A stretch of DNA of 64,000 nt, taken from contig NC_035439.2 in assembly GCF_002127325.2 (NCBI RefSeq), positions 2,886,549 to 2,950,548 on the forward strand. Direction: 5' to 3'. The translations under genes were made by a program, and so were the position numbers. Origin of the DNA: Helianthus annuus (lineage: Eukaryota; Streptophyta; Magnoliopsida; Asterales; Asteraceae). The notes under the pieces were generated by a model. The model did not search any database. It saw only the letters and a list, made by a program, of their open reading frames with translations, and was not told the DNA's origin. This document shows positions 23,381 to 33,077 of this stretch, piece by piece (position 1 is the stretch's first letter; the number at the start of each line of letters is the position of its first letter).

Positions 23381-24056
23381 TGTAGGTCCCTCTACGGAGG
23401 ATGACGAACCTCAAACCTTGTTATACAAACCCACTAGCGAGTGCGGAATCCAAGCTAGCAAGCAAACCGGGTTGAGACAAGTATAAACACAAACACACAA
23501 GGATTCACCGATTAACACCACTGTATTAATACGAATGAAGGTTCCGGTTACAAGCACAATGTTTACAAATCTAACTTGCAAACTCTCTAGTGTGTGTGTG
23601 TGTGTTTTGATAGAATGCTCTCAAACTCTCTCTATGTGTGCATCTATCTAACAAGTCTCTCAAGTCTCTTTCTTGTCTTGTCTAGCTTAACACAACACAC
23701 TACATGGGTATTTATACCCACACACAGCAGGTCTGGTCAAGGGATTAGACAGACTGTCCGAAGGACCATCTGTCGACCACAATTGCCATCGAAGGATCCA
23801 TATATACTTCGAAGGATAGCATATCCTTCGAAGTCCATCAGTATCCTTCGTGGTTTATCTTTCGAGCCAATCGAAGGATAGACATAATCCTTCGATTGCT
23901 CATCCTTCGACTCAGACACTTCACATAATATATTTCTAACTGTTGAGCCAAGTCAAACCAGGAGGACGGTTGACTTGGTCAACTTACAACACTAACACGG
24001 ACATCGTTTACATCTCGACTGAATACAGACAAAGTACAGACACAAGTGCATCAACA
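23381..24056 (-). repeat. 5' LTR of the gag-only element, 676 bp
   Basis: This is the exact-length duplicate of 16526-17201, followed directly by the ATATT target duplication and resumption of the palindromic satellite. TATA copy at 23709-23716. Confidence 0.95.
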
Positions 24057-24946
24057 ATATTTTAACGACGAACTTAGTTTCGACGCTCATTAGGGACCTA
24101 CGCGCCTTACGGATCGACTTCGACTAAATAATAAAAAAAGTATAATTTAACGACGATCTTAGTTTTGACGCTCGTAAAGCGCGTAGGTCCGTTCGAGCGT
24201 CGAAACTAAGTTCGTCGTTAAAATATATATTTTTTTATTATTTAGTCGAAGTCGAACCGTAAGGCGCGTAGGTCTCTAACGAGCGTCGAAACAAAGTTCG
24301 TCGTTTTATATTTTAACGACGAACTTAGTTTCGACGCTCGTTAGGGACCACTTGTGTCAATTTTTGAAACATCAGGGACCATTTTTGTAAAAAATTGAAA
24401 CTTCAGGGACCAAAGTGTAAATATATCAAAAAGGGACCATTTGTGTCAATTTTTGAAACTCCAAGGACCATTTAAACCAAATTTTTTTAAACATATTTTT
24501 TTTTAATTTTTTAGTCGAAGTCGAATCGTAACCGGCGTTTGAACGACGTCTAAACCGGCAGCCGCGTTTAAACGGCTGCAAACACAGCCCCAAAGGGAAG
24601 CGATTTCGCAGCCGTTTGCGGCTGCGTTTGCATCCGTTTAAACGCCCGTTTACAGTCGTTAAAATATATATTTTTTAATTATTTAGTCGAAGTCGAACCG
24701 TAAGGCGCGTAGGTCCCTAACGAGCGTCGAAACTAAGTTCGTCGTTTTATATTTTAACGACGAACTTAGTTTCGACACTCGTTGGGGACATACGCGCCTT
24801 ACGGTTCGACTTCGACTAAATAATAAAAAAAATATAATTTAACGACGATCTTAGTTTTGACCCTCGTAAGGCGTATAGGTCCGTTACGTGCGTCAAAATC
24901 CTTAACGAGTCAAAAATATATTGTTTTTTTTATCCTCATTTAATCG
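24057..24946. repeat. Palindromic satellite, middle part
   Basis: It continues the array broken by the retrotransposon. Hairpin arms AACGACGAACTTAGTTTCGA restart at 24064 and again at about 24315, a spacing near 250 bp. The AGGGACC block (24345-24480) and the GC palindrome block (24540-24655) match their counterparts at 15790-15910 and 15993-16130. The array fades out just before the in-frame TAA at 24941, about 50 bp from exon 3 of copy 1. Confidence 0.8.
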
Positions 24947-25678
24947 ATGTCGTCTGATTATTATTTACTGACTGGTTTCCATTTATGCATGTATTTGCAC
25001 AAGATGATTTCCACTTCGATCACTGCTCGAAACAAAAGCCGGGAGTGGTGTACGAGTGGTGACTTGTTCTTTTTATATTGCCTCTTATACAAGAGGCCGT
25101 TCGCTCTCGCCTACGGGTTGGCGCAGTATTTCGCCTCCGCGCATCATCGACAGGAGCGCGGAATGCTATTCGGCGGCGCCTACGTGACCAAGATAGCCCA
25201 TTCGTTGGGCTATCATCCGGAGAACGACCGCGGCCGTGTAGGCCCGACGACACAGCCAAAGCGGATGGGGATGAACATAGTAAACGGGATGCATATTACC
25301 AAAGACTTTCCATGCGGGAAGCGGTTAAAGAAACTGGACGGCACGCAATACCAGCTTACGCAACTGCCAGAAGAGTTCCCTCTGTTTTATCCCCCGCGCG
25401 ATCCGGAGCCGCCGGAGCCGCATGAGCCGGCCGCCGTTCTTCCGCAGCCACCACAGCCGCGTGGACCACCCGGGGCGCCCCAGTTCCCACGCCATGTTTG
25501 GCCCGGTCCTGACCCGTCACATGAGCGGCTGCTTCGAAACGTTGAAAGAAACAATTATTTGTTAGAGTGGGTGGCTGCGGCGCTGCAGCAGCAGCGACAG
25601 CATGACGGGTTACCTCCACTACCCTTCATTGCGGATGCGGACCGGGATCAGCATCAGCAGCAGCAGCATCAGGAGTAG

Positions 25679-25859
25679 CAGCAGTAGTATTTTATCATTT
25701 TGTTATGTATGGACAAACTTTGTTATGTATTTTGTTATGTATATATATCAAACTTCGGTGTAAACCGTTTCACATATTTTGAAATGTTATATTTTGAAAT
25801 TCAGGCAGGTTATAAAAAATTCTGGCAGGTTAGTTAAAGTGTTTTGTTGTATAGATAAA
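25679..25859. other. Short 3' flank of copy 1
   Basis: AT-rich sequence following the stop codon. TTTTGTTATGTAT occurs twice and a CAGGCAGGTTA-like motif repeats near 25803 and 25824. It may be the natural 3' UTR of copy 1. Confidence 0.3.
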
Positions 25860-27545
25860 CTTCTGGAAGTCGTACGCGCCTTATGGTTCGACTTAGTTTC
25901 GACGCTCGTAAGGCGCGTACGGTCCTAACGTGCGTCGAAACTAAGTTCGTCGTTAAAATATATATTTTTTTATTATTTAGTCGAAGTCGAACCGTAAGGC
26001 GCGTAGGTCCCTAACGAGCGTAGAAACTAAGTTCGTCGTTTTATATTTTAACGACGAACTTAGTTTCGATGCTCGTTAGGGACCTACGCGCCTTACGGTT
26101 CGACTTCGACTAAATAATAAAAAAATACAATTTAACGACGATCTTAGTTTTGACCCTCGTAAGGCGCGTAGGTACGTTACGTGCGTCGAAACTAAGTTCG
26201 TCGTTAAAATATATTTTTTTTTATTATTTAGTCGAAGTCGAACCGTAAGTCGCGTAGGTCCCTAACGCGTCGAAACTAAGTTCGTCGTTAAAATATAAAA
26301 CGACGAACTTAGTTTCGACGCTTGTTAGGGACCTACGCGCCTTACGGTTCGACTTCGACTAAATAATAAAAAAATACAATTTAACGACGATCTTAGTTTT
26401 GACCCTCGTAAGGCGCGTAGGTACGTTACGTGCGTCGAAACTAAGTTCGTCGTTAAAATATATATTTTTTTTTATTATTTAGTCGAAGTCGAACCGTAAG
26501 GCGCGTAGGTCCCTAACGCGTCGAAACTAAGTTCGTCGTTAAAATATAAAACGATGAACTTAGTTTCGACGCTCGTTAGGGACCTACGCGCCTTACGGTC
26601 CGACTTCGACTAAATAATAAAAAAATATATATTTTAACGACGAACTTAGTATCGACGCACGTAAGGCGTGTACGGTCCTAACGAGCGTCGAAACTAAGTT
26701 CGTCGTTAAAATATATATATTTTTTATTATTTAGTCGAAGTCGAACCGTAAGGCGCGTAGGTCCCTAACGAGCGTCGAAACTAAGTTCGTCATTTTATAT
26801 TTTAACGACGAACTTAGTTTCGACGCGTTAGGTACCTACGCGCCTTACGGTTCGACTTCGACTAAATAATAAAAAAAATATAATTTAACGACGAACTTAG
26901 TTTCGACGCACGTAAGGTGCGTACGGTCCTAACGAGCGTCGAAAGTAAGTTCGTCGTTAAAATATATATTTTTTTATTATTTAGTCGAAGTCGAACCGTA
27001 AGGCGCGTAGGTCCCTAACGAGCGTCGAAAATATATATAGGTCCCTGATGTTTCATAGATTGGCACAAATGGTCCCTGTCAGGGACTATTTTTGTAAAAA
27101 CTGAAACTGGGGGACTAATTTTGTACACCAATTAACTGATACGCTGCGTATTGGTCAATACTCAGCGTATAAGGAAGGCCATATACGCTGCGTATTGATC
27201 AATACGCAGCGTATATAAAACTGGAAAACTTTTGATACTTCAAACCCACCCAAATGACCCCATTTTTCCAGATGTTTTATATACGCTGCGTATTGACCAA
27301 TACGCAGCGTATTAGTTAACTGGTGTACAAAATTAGTCCCTCAGTTTCAGTTTTTACAAAAATAGTCCCTGACAGGGACCATTTGTGCCAATCTATGAAA
27401 CATCAGGGACCTATATATATTTTCGACGCTCGTTAGGGACCTACGCGCGTTACGGTTCAACTTCGACTAAATAATAAAAAAATATATATTTTAACGACGA
27501 ACTTACTTTCGACGCTCGTTAGGACCGTACGCGCCTTACGTGCGT
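25860..27545. repeat. Palindromic satellite with ~250-bp period, right part
   Basis: Successive units begin near 26046, 26297, 26547 and 26800, so the period is close to 250 bp. Each unit is itself a near-palindrome. A 26-bp arm (AACGACGAACTTAGTTTCGA plus CGCTCG) and a longer arm (ACGCGCCTTACGGTTCGACT extending into AATAATAAAAAAAT) are followed by their reverse complements around a TAAGGCGCGTACGGTCC centre. Transcripts in either direction would fold into hairpins with arms of about 120 bp. The array is interrupted at about 27035-27420 by an unrelated inverted repeat. No ORF is convincing. Confidence 0.85.
27035..27421. mobile_element. Long inverted-repeat (MITE-like) element within the satellite
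   Basis: The left arm starting TATATAGGTCCCTGATGTTT is mirrored by the right arm ending at AAACATCAGGGACCTATATA. Pairing extends for over 100 bp through CACAAATGGTCCCTGTCAGG and TTTGTACACCA. The centre (27140-27315) contains four copies of a TACGCTGCGTATTG half-palindrome. The satellite sequence CGTCGAAAATATATA resumes in mirror form on the other side, consistent with insertion into a pre-existing hairpin. Confidence 0.7.
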
Positions 27546-27815
27546 CGAAACTTCAGGGACCATTTTTGTCAATTTTCGAAACTTCAGGGACCATTTTTGT
27601 CAATTTTCGAAACTTCAGGGACATTTTTGTCAATTTTCGAAACTTCAGGGACCATTTTTGTCAATGTTCGAAACTTTAGGGACCATTTTTGTCAATTTTC
27701 GAAACTTCAGGGACCATTTTTGCCAATTTTTGAAACTTCAGGGACTATTTTGTCAATTTTCGAAACTTCAGGGACTATTTTTGTAAAATTTGAAACTTCA
27801 GGGACCAAAGTGTAA
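27545..27815. repeat. 31-bp tandem repeat, about nine copies
   Basis: The unit CGAAACTTCAGGGACCATTT plus TTGTCAATTTT repeats with a 31-bp period and minor losses. The open frame across it (KLQGPFLSIFETSGT repeats) is a by-product of a period that is not a multiple of three and is not counted as a gene. The same AGGGACCATTTTTGT motif is dispersed through 15215-15910 and 24345-24470. Confidence 0.85.
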
Positions 27816-27889
27816 TAATAATTATAGAGCATAAATGGAAGGATACGAAATCGAGCCTAAATTGTAATTGTTTCCATGAATAAACGGAT

Positions 27890-28000
27890 GTGGCATTCCC
27901 GGCCGAGTGGTTAGTGCGTTGCTTTGTGTACGAGAGGTCGTGAGTTCGAAACCGGTTAGGGGCCGGTTCCTTAAAGAGGAACCCCCCTTTTTATTGTTTT
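27890..28000 (+). mobile_element. tRNA-related SINE-like sequence
   Basis: GGCCGAGTGGTTAGTGCG at 27901 resembles the A box of a Ser/Leu-type tRNA. GAGTTCGAAACC at 27942 resembles a B box, with normal spacing of about 42 bp. A T-rich stretch (CCCCCCTTTTTATTGTTTTT) at about 27984 could end Pol III transcription. I cannot build a proper acceptor stem, so a functional tRNA is unlikely and a SINE head or tRNA relic is preferred. Confidence 0.45.
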
Positions 28001-28953
28001 TGGCACTTAACTGGACTAACTGAGTTCTCTAACTCAGTTAGTGGTCCCTTGTATTAAATGCTAACCTAGTTAGGATATAACTATGATTTAACTAACTAAG
28101 TTAGGGAAAGATCAGGGACCAAATTGTAAATATATCAAAAAAGAGGGACCATTTGTGTAAAAGACAATAGGATGCGTATTGATCAATACGCGTCATAGAC
28201 AAACCTTGTTTTCTGTGCAATGATTGGTTATCAGGCACTGAGATCTAGGGTTTATCTACGCTGCGTATTGGTCAATACGCTGCGCTGCGTATTGACCAAT
28301 ACGCAGCGTAGATAAACCCTAAATTTTGCTAGGGTTTGGTGTGCCAATAGGCACTTTAGTGTGCCAATAGGCACACTCTTAATTTTACACAATAAGGACG
28401 ACATGCATATTAAAACAATTATTTTTAATTTTTTAAAACATTTTTTTTTAATTTTAAATCTTAGACTAATAGGTATGGGAGTCGGCTGAGGCCCGTCTAG
28501 GACCGGCGCCGGTCCCCCACACCACCCCCTCATGCCCGGCCCGGCTCAAGCAGCTCCCCACAGCCGGGTTAGCCGTGCCTCTCTCCTCTCTCCTAACACA
28601 CATACATCTATACATACATACATATATATATAAAGGGGTTCATCCCCCACCCCACTAGGTTCATCCCCTTCAAGCCGAGCCTACGTGGCGCCTACGTGGC
28701 GGCTCATCCCCTCCAAGCCCATCCTCTCCATACCCTTTAGTCATATAGAGACCACATTTTGTTTCTATAAGCTAAAATTAGGTTAGAACCCCGTGTATTA
28801 CACTGGTTTAATAAATGTAATTATATATACTAAATAAAAAAGGCAAATTGGAAAATAATAATCCTATCTTTCTGAAATTGGCCAATGATAATCCCAAGTC
28901 AGTTATTAGCCAATAATAATCCGATCTCGTCCAATTTTTTTGTAAAATAGTCT
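28001..28953. other. Mosaic of short palindromes and a possible MITE, no gene
   Basis: CTAACTGAGTT and its mirror lie at 28015-28045. A TACGCTGCGTATTGGTCAAT palindrome at 28257-28312 repeats the core found at 27140-27315, with a decayed copy near 28160. GTGTGCCAATAGGCAC occurs twice at 28340-28375. From about 28467 to 28741 the ends GGTATGGGAGTCGGCT and the mirrored ATGGGCTT...CATACCC suggest a GC-rich MITE (low confidence). The remaining sequence is AT-rich. Confidence 0.4.
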
Positions 28954-29262
28954 GCCGTTAAAATAAGCTTAACTGAGTTAAGTGTTTTTCCGAATTACAA
29001 ACCGATGTTTTAGGGCTTTTGACCGGAACAAGGATACGAGTCGATTGATGTAAAACTTACATCGAAATTGTGTTCGAAATGACTTGAATTTTGTTAATTG
29101 GAAGTTAAACACCCGAATTGAAGCACCGTTTTCGTAGGTTGGGGGCAGTATTTTGAGGTAAGCTTTACATCAATCGACTCGTATCCTCTTCCGATCAAAA
29201 GCCCTAAAACATTGGTTTGTAATTCGGAAACAAACTTAACTCCGTTAAGCTATTTTAACGGC
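28954..29262. mobile_element. MITE with ~105-bp terminal inverted repeats
   Basis: The left arm GCCGTTAAAATAAGCTTAAC runs through AATTACAAACCGATGTTTTA and GGATACGAGTCGATTGATGT. It is mirrored with few mismatches at 29163-29262, ending TTAACGGC. The 309-bp size and lack of ORF fit a non-autonomous DNA transposon. No clear target duplication was found, so the superfamily is left open. Confidence 0.75.
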
Positions 29263-29269
29263 GTAGGAA

Positions 29270-29597
29270 ATATGTAGCAACTGGTGTAAATTTGCTACAA
29301 ATTTCCGACAAATTTAATATTTTATATTTTTTAAATTATTTATTTTGTTGTAATTACAGATAATATAAAATTTTATAATTTTTGTCGAAATTTTGTCGAA
29401 AAGGTTATAAATTTTGTGACGAAATTGCTACAAATGCTTATTATGTGGCAATTTTGTAGTAAATTTGTGGAAACGTTTTGGGTTTTTTTTTTGTTTTTCG
29501 TTTTTGTCAAAAAATTGTAGGAAAATTGTTAAAAAAATTGAGTTGTGGGAAATTTGTAGGAAACTTTTGTAGGAAAAAATGTAGTTTTCTAGTAGTG
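29270..29597 (-). mobile_element. CACTA transposon terminal fragment
   Basis: On the minus strand it begins CACTACTAGAAAACTACA, the classic CACTA terminus. Many short sub-terminal repeats of the CTACAAATTTCC/GTAGGAAA type in both orientations continue to about 29270. I did not find the opposite terminus, so this is a fragment or a heavily deleted copy next to the MITE. Confidence 0.55.
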
Positions 29598-30203
29598 TAC
29601 ACTCTCAACACTACATGTGCATAGTCCAATATATGTAAATCAGGGCTAGCCCAAGGGAGTGAACCCAGCAATTGCTTTGGGCGCCATTTATATAAGGCCC
29701 CCGATTTAGAAAAAAAAACGTTATATGATGATTAGGGCCTTGGTGACCAAATTATTCCATGAAAATTAGGGACATCGAGAAGATCAACACGAAATTCTAA
29801 TCGACCTCACTCATCCCGAGCTTCTCTGCATTTACAATATTAAAACTTATCCTCTATACATACGTTGATTTCTCCACACTTGTAAAAGCATAAAAATCTT
29901 ACACTTACATTTCTTTTCAGTAAACCTTTCATGTTCCAATGAATATTATAAGCCATTTATTTAAAGTTATATGAAAGAGGTACGCAGGACGCGTCCTATG
30001 AATTTAATAGCATCATGCCACCAGTCCTCCATATCATGGTTTACTACTGTGGTAAATAATAAGGAGTGCATTAGAGGGTTGTACATCACGCAATAAAATT
30101 TATAAATGAGAAAAAGTAACAAAATAGTAAGGGTGGTCATCACTCATCACTTACTCATCACTCACAACCTTTTTTAGTGGAAATGCCCATCACTCACCAC
30201 ACC
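29598..30203. other. Unassigned AT-rich sequence
   Basis: No ORF or clear repeat structure. GGGCTAGCCCAAGGGAGTGA followed by GCTTTGGGCGCC at 29643-29690 looks like transposon debris. CATCACTCATCAC motifs begin at 30138, just before the hAT-type MITE. Confidence 0.35.
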
Positions 30204-30390
30204 CAGTGGCGATGCTTTGAAGGGGCCGGGAGGGGCGCCCGACCCCCGAACTTTTCGGCCAGTAGTGTTATATATGTACTTTTCGTATAGAAATTTTTGG
30301 GCATATATGTTTTCGACCCCCCGTTCTATAGAAATTTTTGGGTATATACGTTTTCGACCCCCCCGTAAAAAATTTCAAGCTTCGCCACTG
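30204..30390. mobile_element. hAT-type MITE, 187 bp
   Basis: The ends are CAGTGGCGATGCTTTGAA and, inverted, CAGTGGCGAAGCTTGAA, typical of hAT elements. The 8-bp flanks ACCACACC (30196-30203) and ACCACATC (30391-30398) agree at seven positions, as expected for a hAT target duplication. Inside, ATAGAAATTTTTGGG with its ATATATGTTTTCGACCCC continuation occurs twice. Confidence 0.75.
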
Positions 30391-30886
30391 ACCACATCCA
30401 ACAATTTTCCCTCACAACCAACAATTTCCCTCACCACCCAATACCCCATAACGCGTCGTATATATAACGTGTTGTCATTTTGACGCGTTTTCATTTTGAG
30501 TGGCGGTGGTGTTATTCTAGGTATCACGCGTGAACAAATTTCATCACGGGAAAAGTGTTCCCACCCCACCTGCCCTAATATTATGTAATGTAATGTAATA
30601 TAAATTTCTAAATAATCAAAATGAAATTCACTAAGTATATATTACATATAATGTAGCTTTTTTCTTGGTTTTTTATTTTTATTTTATTTAATTCCTTTTA
30701 AAAACTCAAAGATAAAAAAATTTAAATTTACCTACAATCTGTTAAATGAAATTTAGATAGCAATATCCCGGGCTCATTCAAGATATATGGACCATCGCAT
30801 AAGCCCAAAATTCTGACCAAATTTCATATATGAGTCTTCTCTTCCACGTTATAAGTTATAAGCCTAAACATCAAAGTCAAGCCAAA
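30391..30886. other. Sequence upstream of the F-box pseudogene
   Basis: It holds CAACAATTTCCCTCAC repeats and an AACGCGT / GACGCGTTTTCATTTTGA stretch. The ends of 30130-30580 (AAGGGTGGTCATC and mirrored AGGGCAGGTGGGGTG) may be a decayed MITE. From 30600 it is AT-rich and could contain the former promoter of the F-box gene; no distinct TATA site is claimed. Confidence 0.35.
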
Positions 30887-31951
30887 ATGTCGGCCAACAT
30901 TCCCTTTGAAATCCAAGAGGAAATCATCAAAAGGGTTCTCCCTGTCAAATCATTGATTCAGTTCAGATCAGTTTCAAAACAATGGAAGTCTTTGATCGAT
31001 AGCCCTGAGTTTATCGCTGATCACAGCGTCCTAAGGTCAATTATGTTTCGATTGTTGATGATGATAGTTTCCCCCATCACAAGTTTTCTCCTAATATTAC
31101 TCCGACTGCTAAGCTAGTTACCTATCCTCTAAGGCTCGCGTCCTGTCATGGATTGGTGTTCTTGTATGGTTATTCTCGAGATCTAGCGAATGATCTGATA
31201 GTTCTTTGGAATCCATCAATCAGGAAATCTGTTGGTATAGCGTCGGCGCCATATGGATATGGATACGGTGATGTTTTTGGTTTTGGGGTATGTCCTAAAA
31301 CTAGTGACCCTACGATCGTCAAGATTACATATCTGTCTAAACCTTACAAGGCTGAGGTTTTTACCCTAAGTTCTGGGGCTTGGAAAAGTATATCAAAGAA
31401 TCTGCCTTATAAATTATTGTATTTTATATCTCGACAAGTGGTTATAGTCGGGGTTATTCATTGGGCTGCTTTTGATTTGAGTGTAGATAAGGCTCCTTGC
31501 AAGATTATCTCATTTGATTTGACAACCAAAGAATTTGGAGAAGTAGAACTTCCAGATAGGTTAGCATGGGCCGGGGCTATAGGTATTCACACATATCCAA
31601 GCTCAGTCTCTTGCCGTGGTTGTTTACCTTAGATGTGATGGAAGGCCTCAAGTTTGTGACGTATGGGTTTTATTGTCGGAAAATGGTGATCCAAAACCCT
31701 CGTTTACACAACTTCTCACTCTTAAGGTTAAGCCATCAGTTAAAAATTTTGATTATACAATAACTAGATTTAGGAAGAATGGCCAACCGATATTTGAACA
31801 TATACCTAGTCGTGATGGTAGCCACTTAATAGATCTTGAAGTTTATGAACCCTGCTCAGAGCACATCAATGGTCATGGGATGTATGGGCTGATGACCTCC
31901 TACACCGAATCGCTACTTCTGCTTAATCACACTGATTCTATCATTCAGTGA
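30887..31951 (+). pseudogene. F-box protein gene with two frameshifts
   Basis: F-box proteins select substrates for SCF ubiquitin ligases. The ATG at 30887 opens MSANIPFEIQEEIIKRVLPV, followed by KSLIQFRSVSKQWKSLIDS, a clear F-box. The frame is lost near 31035-31045. It resumes in another phase (IVDDDSFPHHKFSPNIT, LVFLYGYSRDL, LIVLWNPSIRKS) as an F-box-associated beta-propeller-like region, including AEVFTLSSGAWKSI and VIHWAAFDL. It shifts again at about 31590, continuing as SLAVVVYLRCDGRPQVCDVW to the stop at 31951. Together the parts give a normal length of about 350 residues. Two single-base shifts suggest a pseudogene, though assembly indels could mimic this. A Copia element begins only 34 bp downstream. 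Confidence 0.8.
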
Positions 31952-31984
31952 TCGATGTTGAATCTACTTTTTTACTCTTGTTTT

Positions 31985-32291
31985 TATTGGAAATCAGAGA
32001 TGAAATAACAAGAATGCGACACAAAGATTGGGACAATTTTCTGGGTTTTTTATCAACTCAAAAACAACGATTACAATGGAAGGGAAATAACTGAAAGTGC
32101 AGAAAACAAATCATAAAAACAACTTACTGCTAACATCACTATTTTATTTGAAAACAATGCAGAAAATAAAGGAAACAAATCGGTCCACGTTGCATTCCAT
32201 ACTCCCATGTTTCAGTACCACTTTTCTGTTCCCAATTACTCGGTCAACCACTTACCGAGTCAAGACACGTGACAAGTCACATTATCCAACA
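31985..32291 (-). repeat. 3' LTR of the Copia element, 307 bp
   Basis: Matches 36613-36919 with no difference that I can see. The polypurine tract (minus strand CAGGGGGAGAA, 32292-32303) abuts it. The pol frame runs through the tract and stops inside the LTR at 32282. Confidence 0.95.
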
Positions 32292-33076
32292 TTCTCCCCC
32301 TGATGTGAACTTGTGTCTTCATGATCCTCAACTCCAACCAACGTCTTCATCTCACCAAACTTAACCCGAGGCAGCGCCTTCGTGAGAATATCAGCTTTCT
32401 GCAAGTCTCCACTCACGTGTTCCACATAAATCAGCTCTCGCTCGACACATTCCCTTATAAAATGGTATTTAGTATCAATATGCTTGCTACGCCCGTGGAA
32501 GACGGGATTCTTCATCAATGCTATTGCCGCCTCGTTATCCACCAAAAGCTTCACACATTTTGCTTTCGTTCCAGTCACTTCACTGATTAGGTTTCGCAGC
32601 CATAACGCTTGGCAAGCGGTTGCGGCTGCTGCCATGAACTCGGCCTCACACGACGAGAGCGCCACCGTGCGTTGTTTTTGTGATGACCAAGTTACCAAAT
32701 TTCCTGATAGGTAGAAGACAGTACCTGTAGTGCCTCTTCCATCACTTATATCCGTTCCAAAGCTACTATCGCTGTATCCGACTAACTTTCCATCTCCCCC
32801 GGACCGATACTTCAACCCGTAATGAATCGTTCCTTTAATGTACCTTAGTATGTGCTTCACGGCTGCAAGATGACTCTCTTTAGGCTTCTCCATGAACCGG
32901 CTAACAACACCGACCGAATAGCTAAGATCGGGACGTGTGTGGATCAGATAACGAAGGCTTCCAATAAGTCGTCGATAATGCGTTGGGTCGACATCTTTCC
33001 CTTTTTCATCCTTTGTCAACTTTAACTTATGTTCCATCGGCCATTTACTAGAGTTGCATTCAGCCATCCCTGCCAA
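32282..33076 (-). CDS. pol: Copia pol, C-terminal part with RNase H
   Basis: It continues the polymerase frame after a frameshift. Connecting motifs RRLIGSLRYLIHTRPDLSYSV and VVSRFMEKPKESHLAAVKHI are followed by the RNase H residues KLVGYSDSSFGTD, SSCEAEFMAAAATACQALWL, LLVDNEAAIALMKNP and SKHIDTKYHFIRECVE. These motifs define the RNase H that removes the RNA template during reverse transcription. The nominal first codon is not an ATG, because the segment is the downstream half of a single polyprotein. The terminal residues SSHQGENVG are encoded by the polypurine tract and LTR edge. Confidence 0.9.
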   Translation of the reverse strand: MAGMAECNSSKWPMEHKLKLTKDEKGKDVDPTHYRRLIGSLRYLIHTRPDLSYSVGVVSRFMEKPKESHLAAVKHILRYIKGTIHYGLKYRSGGDGKLVGYSDSSFGTDISDGRGTTGTVFYLSGNLVTWSSQKQRTVALSSCEAEFMAAAATACQALWLRNLISEVTGTKAKCVKLLVDNEAAIALMKNPVFHGRSKHIDTKYHFIRECVERELIYVEHVSGDLQKADILTKALPRVKFGEMKTLVGVEDHEDTSSHQGENVG

Positions 33077-33077
33077 A

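Larger units (their letters stand above)
16526..24056 (-). mobile_element. Young gag-only LTR retrotransposon (TR-GAG type)
   Basis: Two 676-bp LTRs, indistinguishable by eye, flank a 6.2-kb interior. It has an initiator-Met primer site next to the right LTR, a polypurine tract next to the left LTR, and a single 948-codon gag-like ORF on the minus strand. ATATT occurs on both sides (16521-16525 and 24057-24061), a perfect 5-bp target duplication. The interior has no protease, integrase, reverse transcriptase or RNase H, so the element cannot move on its own. It fits the described TR-GAG class of non-autonomous elements. The gag style resembles Copia elements of Asteraceae, which is recollection. 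It was inserted into the palindromic satellite. Confidence 0.9.
14414..25678 (+). pseudogene. Athila-3'-ORF-like gene, copy 1, three exons with a giant last intron
   Basis: Exon 1 is 14414-14902 (163 codons), exon 2 is 15006-15127, and exon 3 corresponds to 24991-25678. Both donors are canonical (AG|GTACGT) and the first acceptor is ACAG. The product has a basic N terminus, VPVDSPWDRLFEL, the motif YREILVEFLSSFEF, then EVSFRMAGQAREMSLAQFAV. Next come GFWALIADIGHWD, REWCTSGDLFFLYCLLYKRP and a Pro-rich tail ending in a Gln/His run. This order matches what I know of the ATHILA ORF-1 family and copy 2 at 40758. Where copy 2 has GCAG|GTAT at the exon 3 acceptor, this copy has GCAT|GTAT (24987-24994), and an in-frame stop lies about 50 bp upstream. 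Normal splicing therefore looks lost, hence the pseudogene call. The last intron is about 9.9 kb here but 86 bp in copy 2. Confidence 0.6.

Noticed and set aside
27540..27815. 91-codon ORF with KLQGPFLSIFETSGT repeats
   Set aside because: Produced by a 31-bp non-coding tandem repeat that cycles through reading frames; no start context or family.
27901..27972. Functional tRNA gene
   Set aside because: A and B boxes are present, but I cannot form a proper acceptor stem or anticodon arm; treated as SINE-like.
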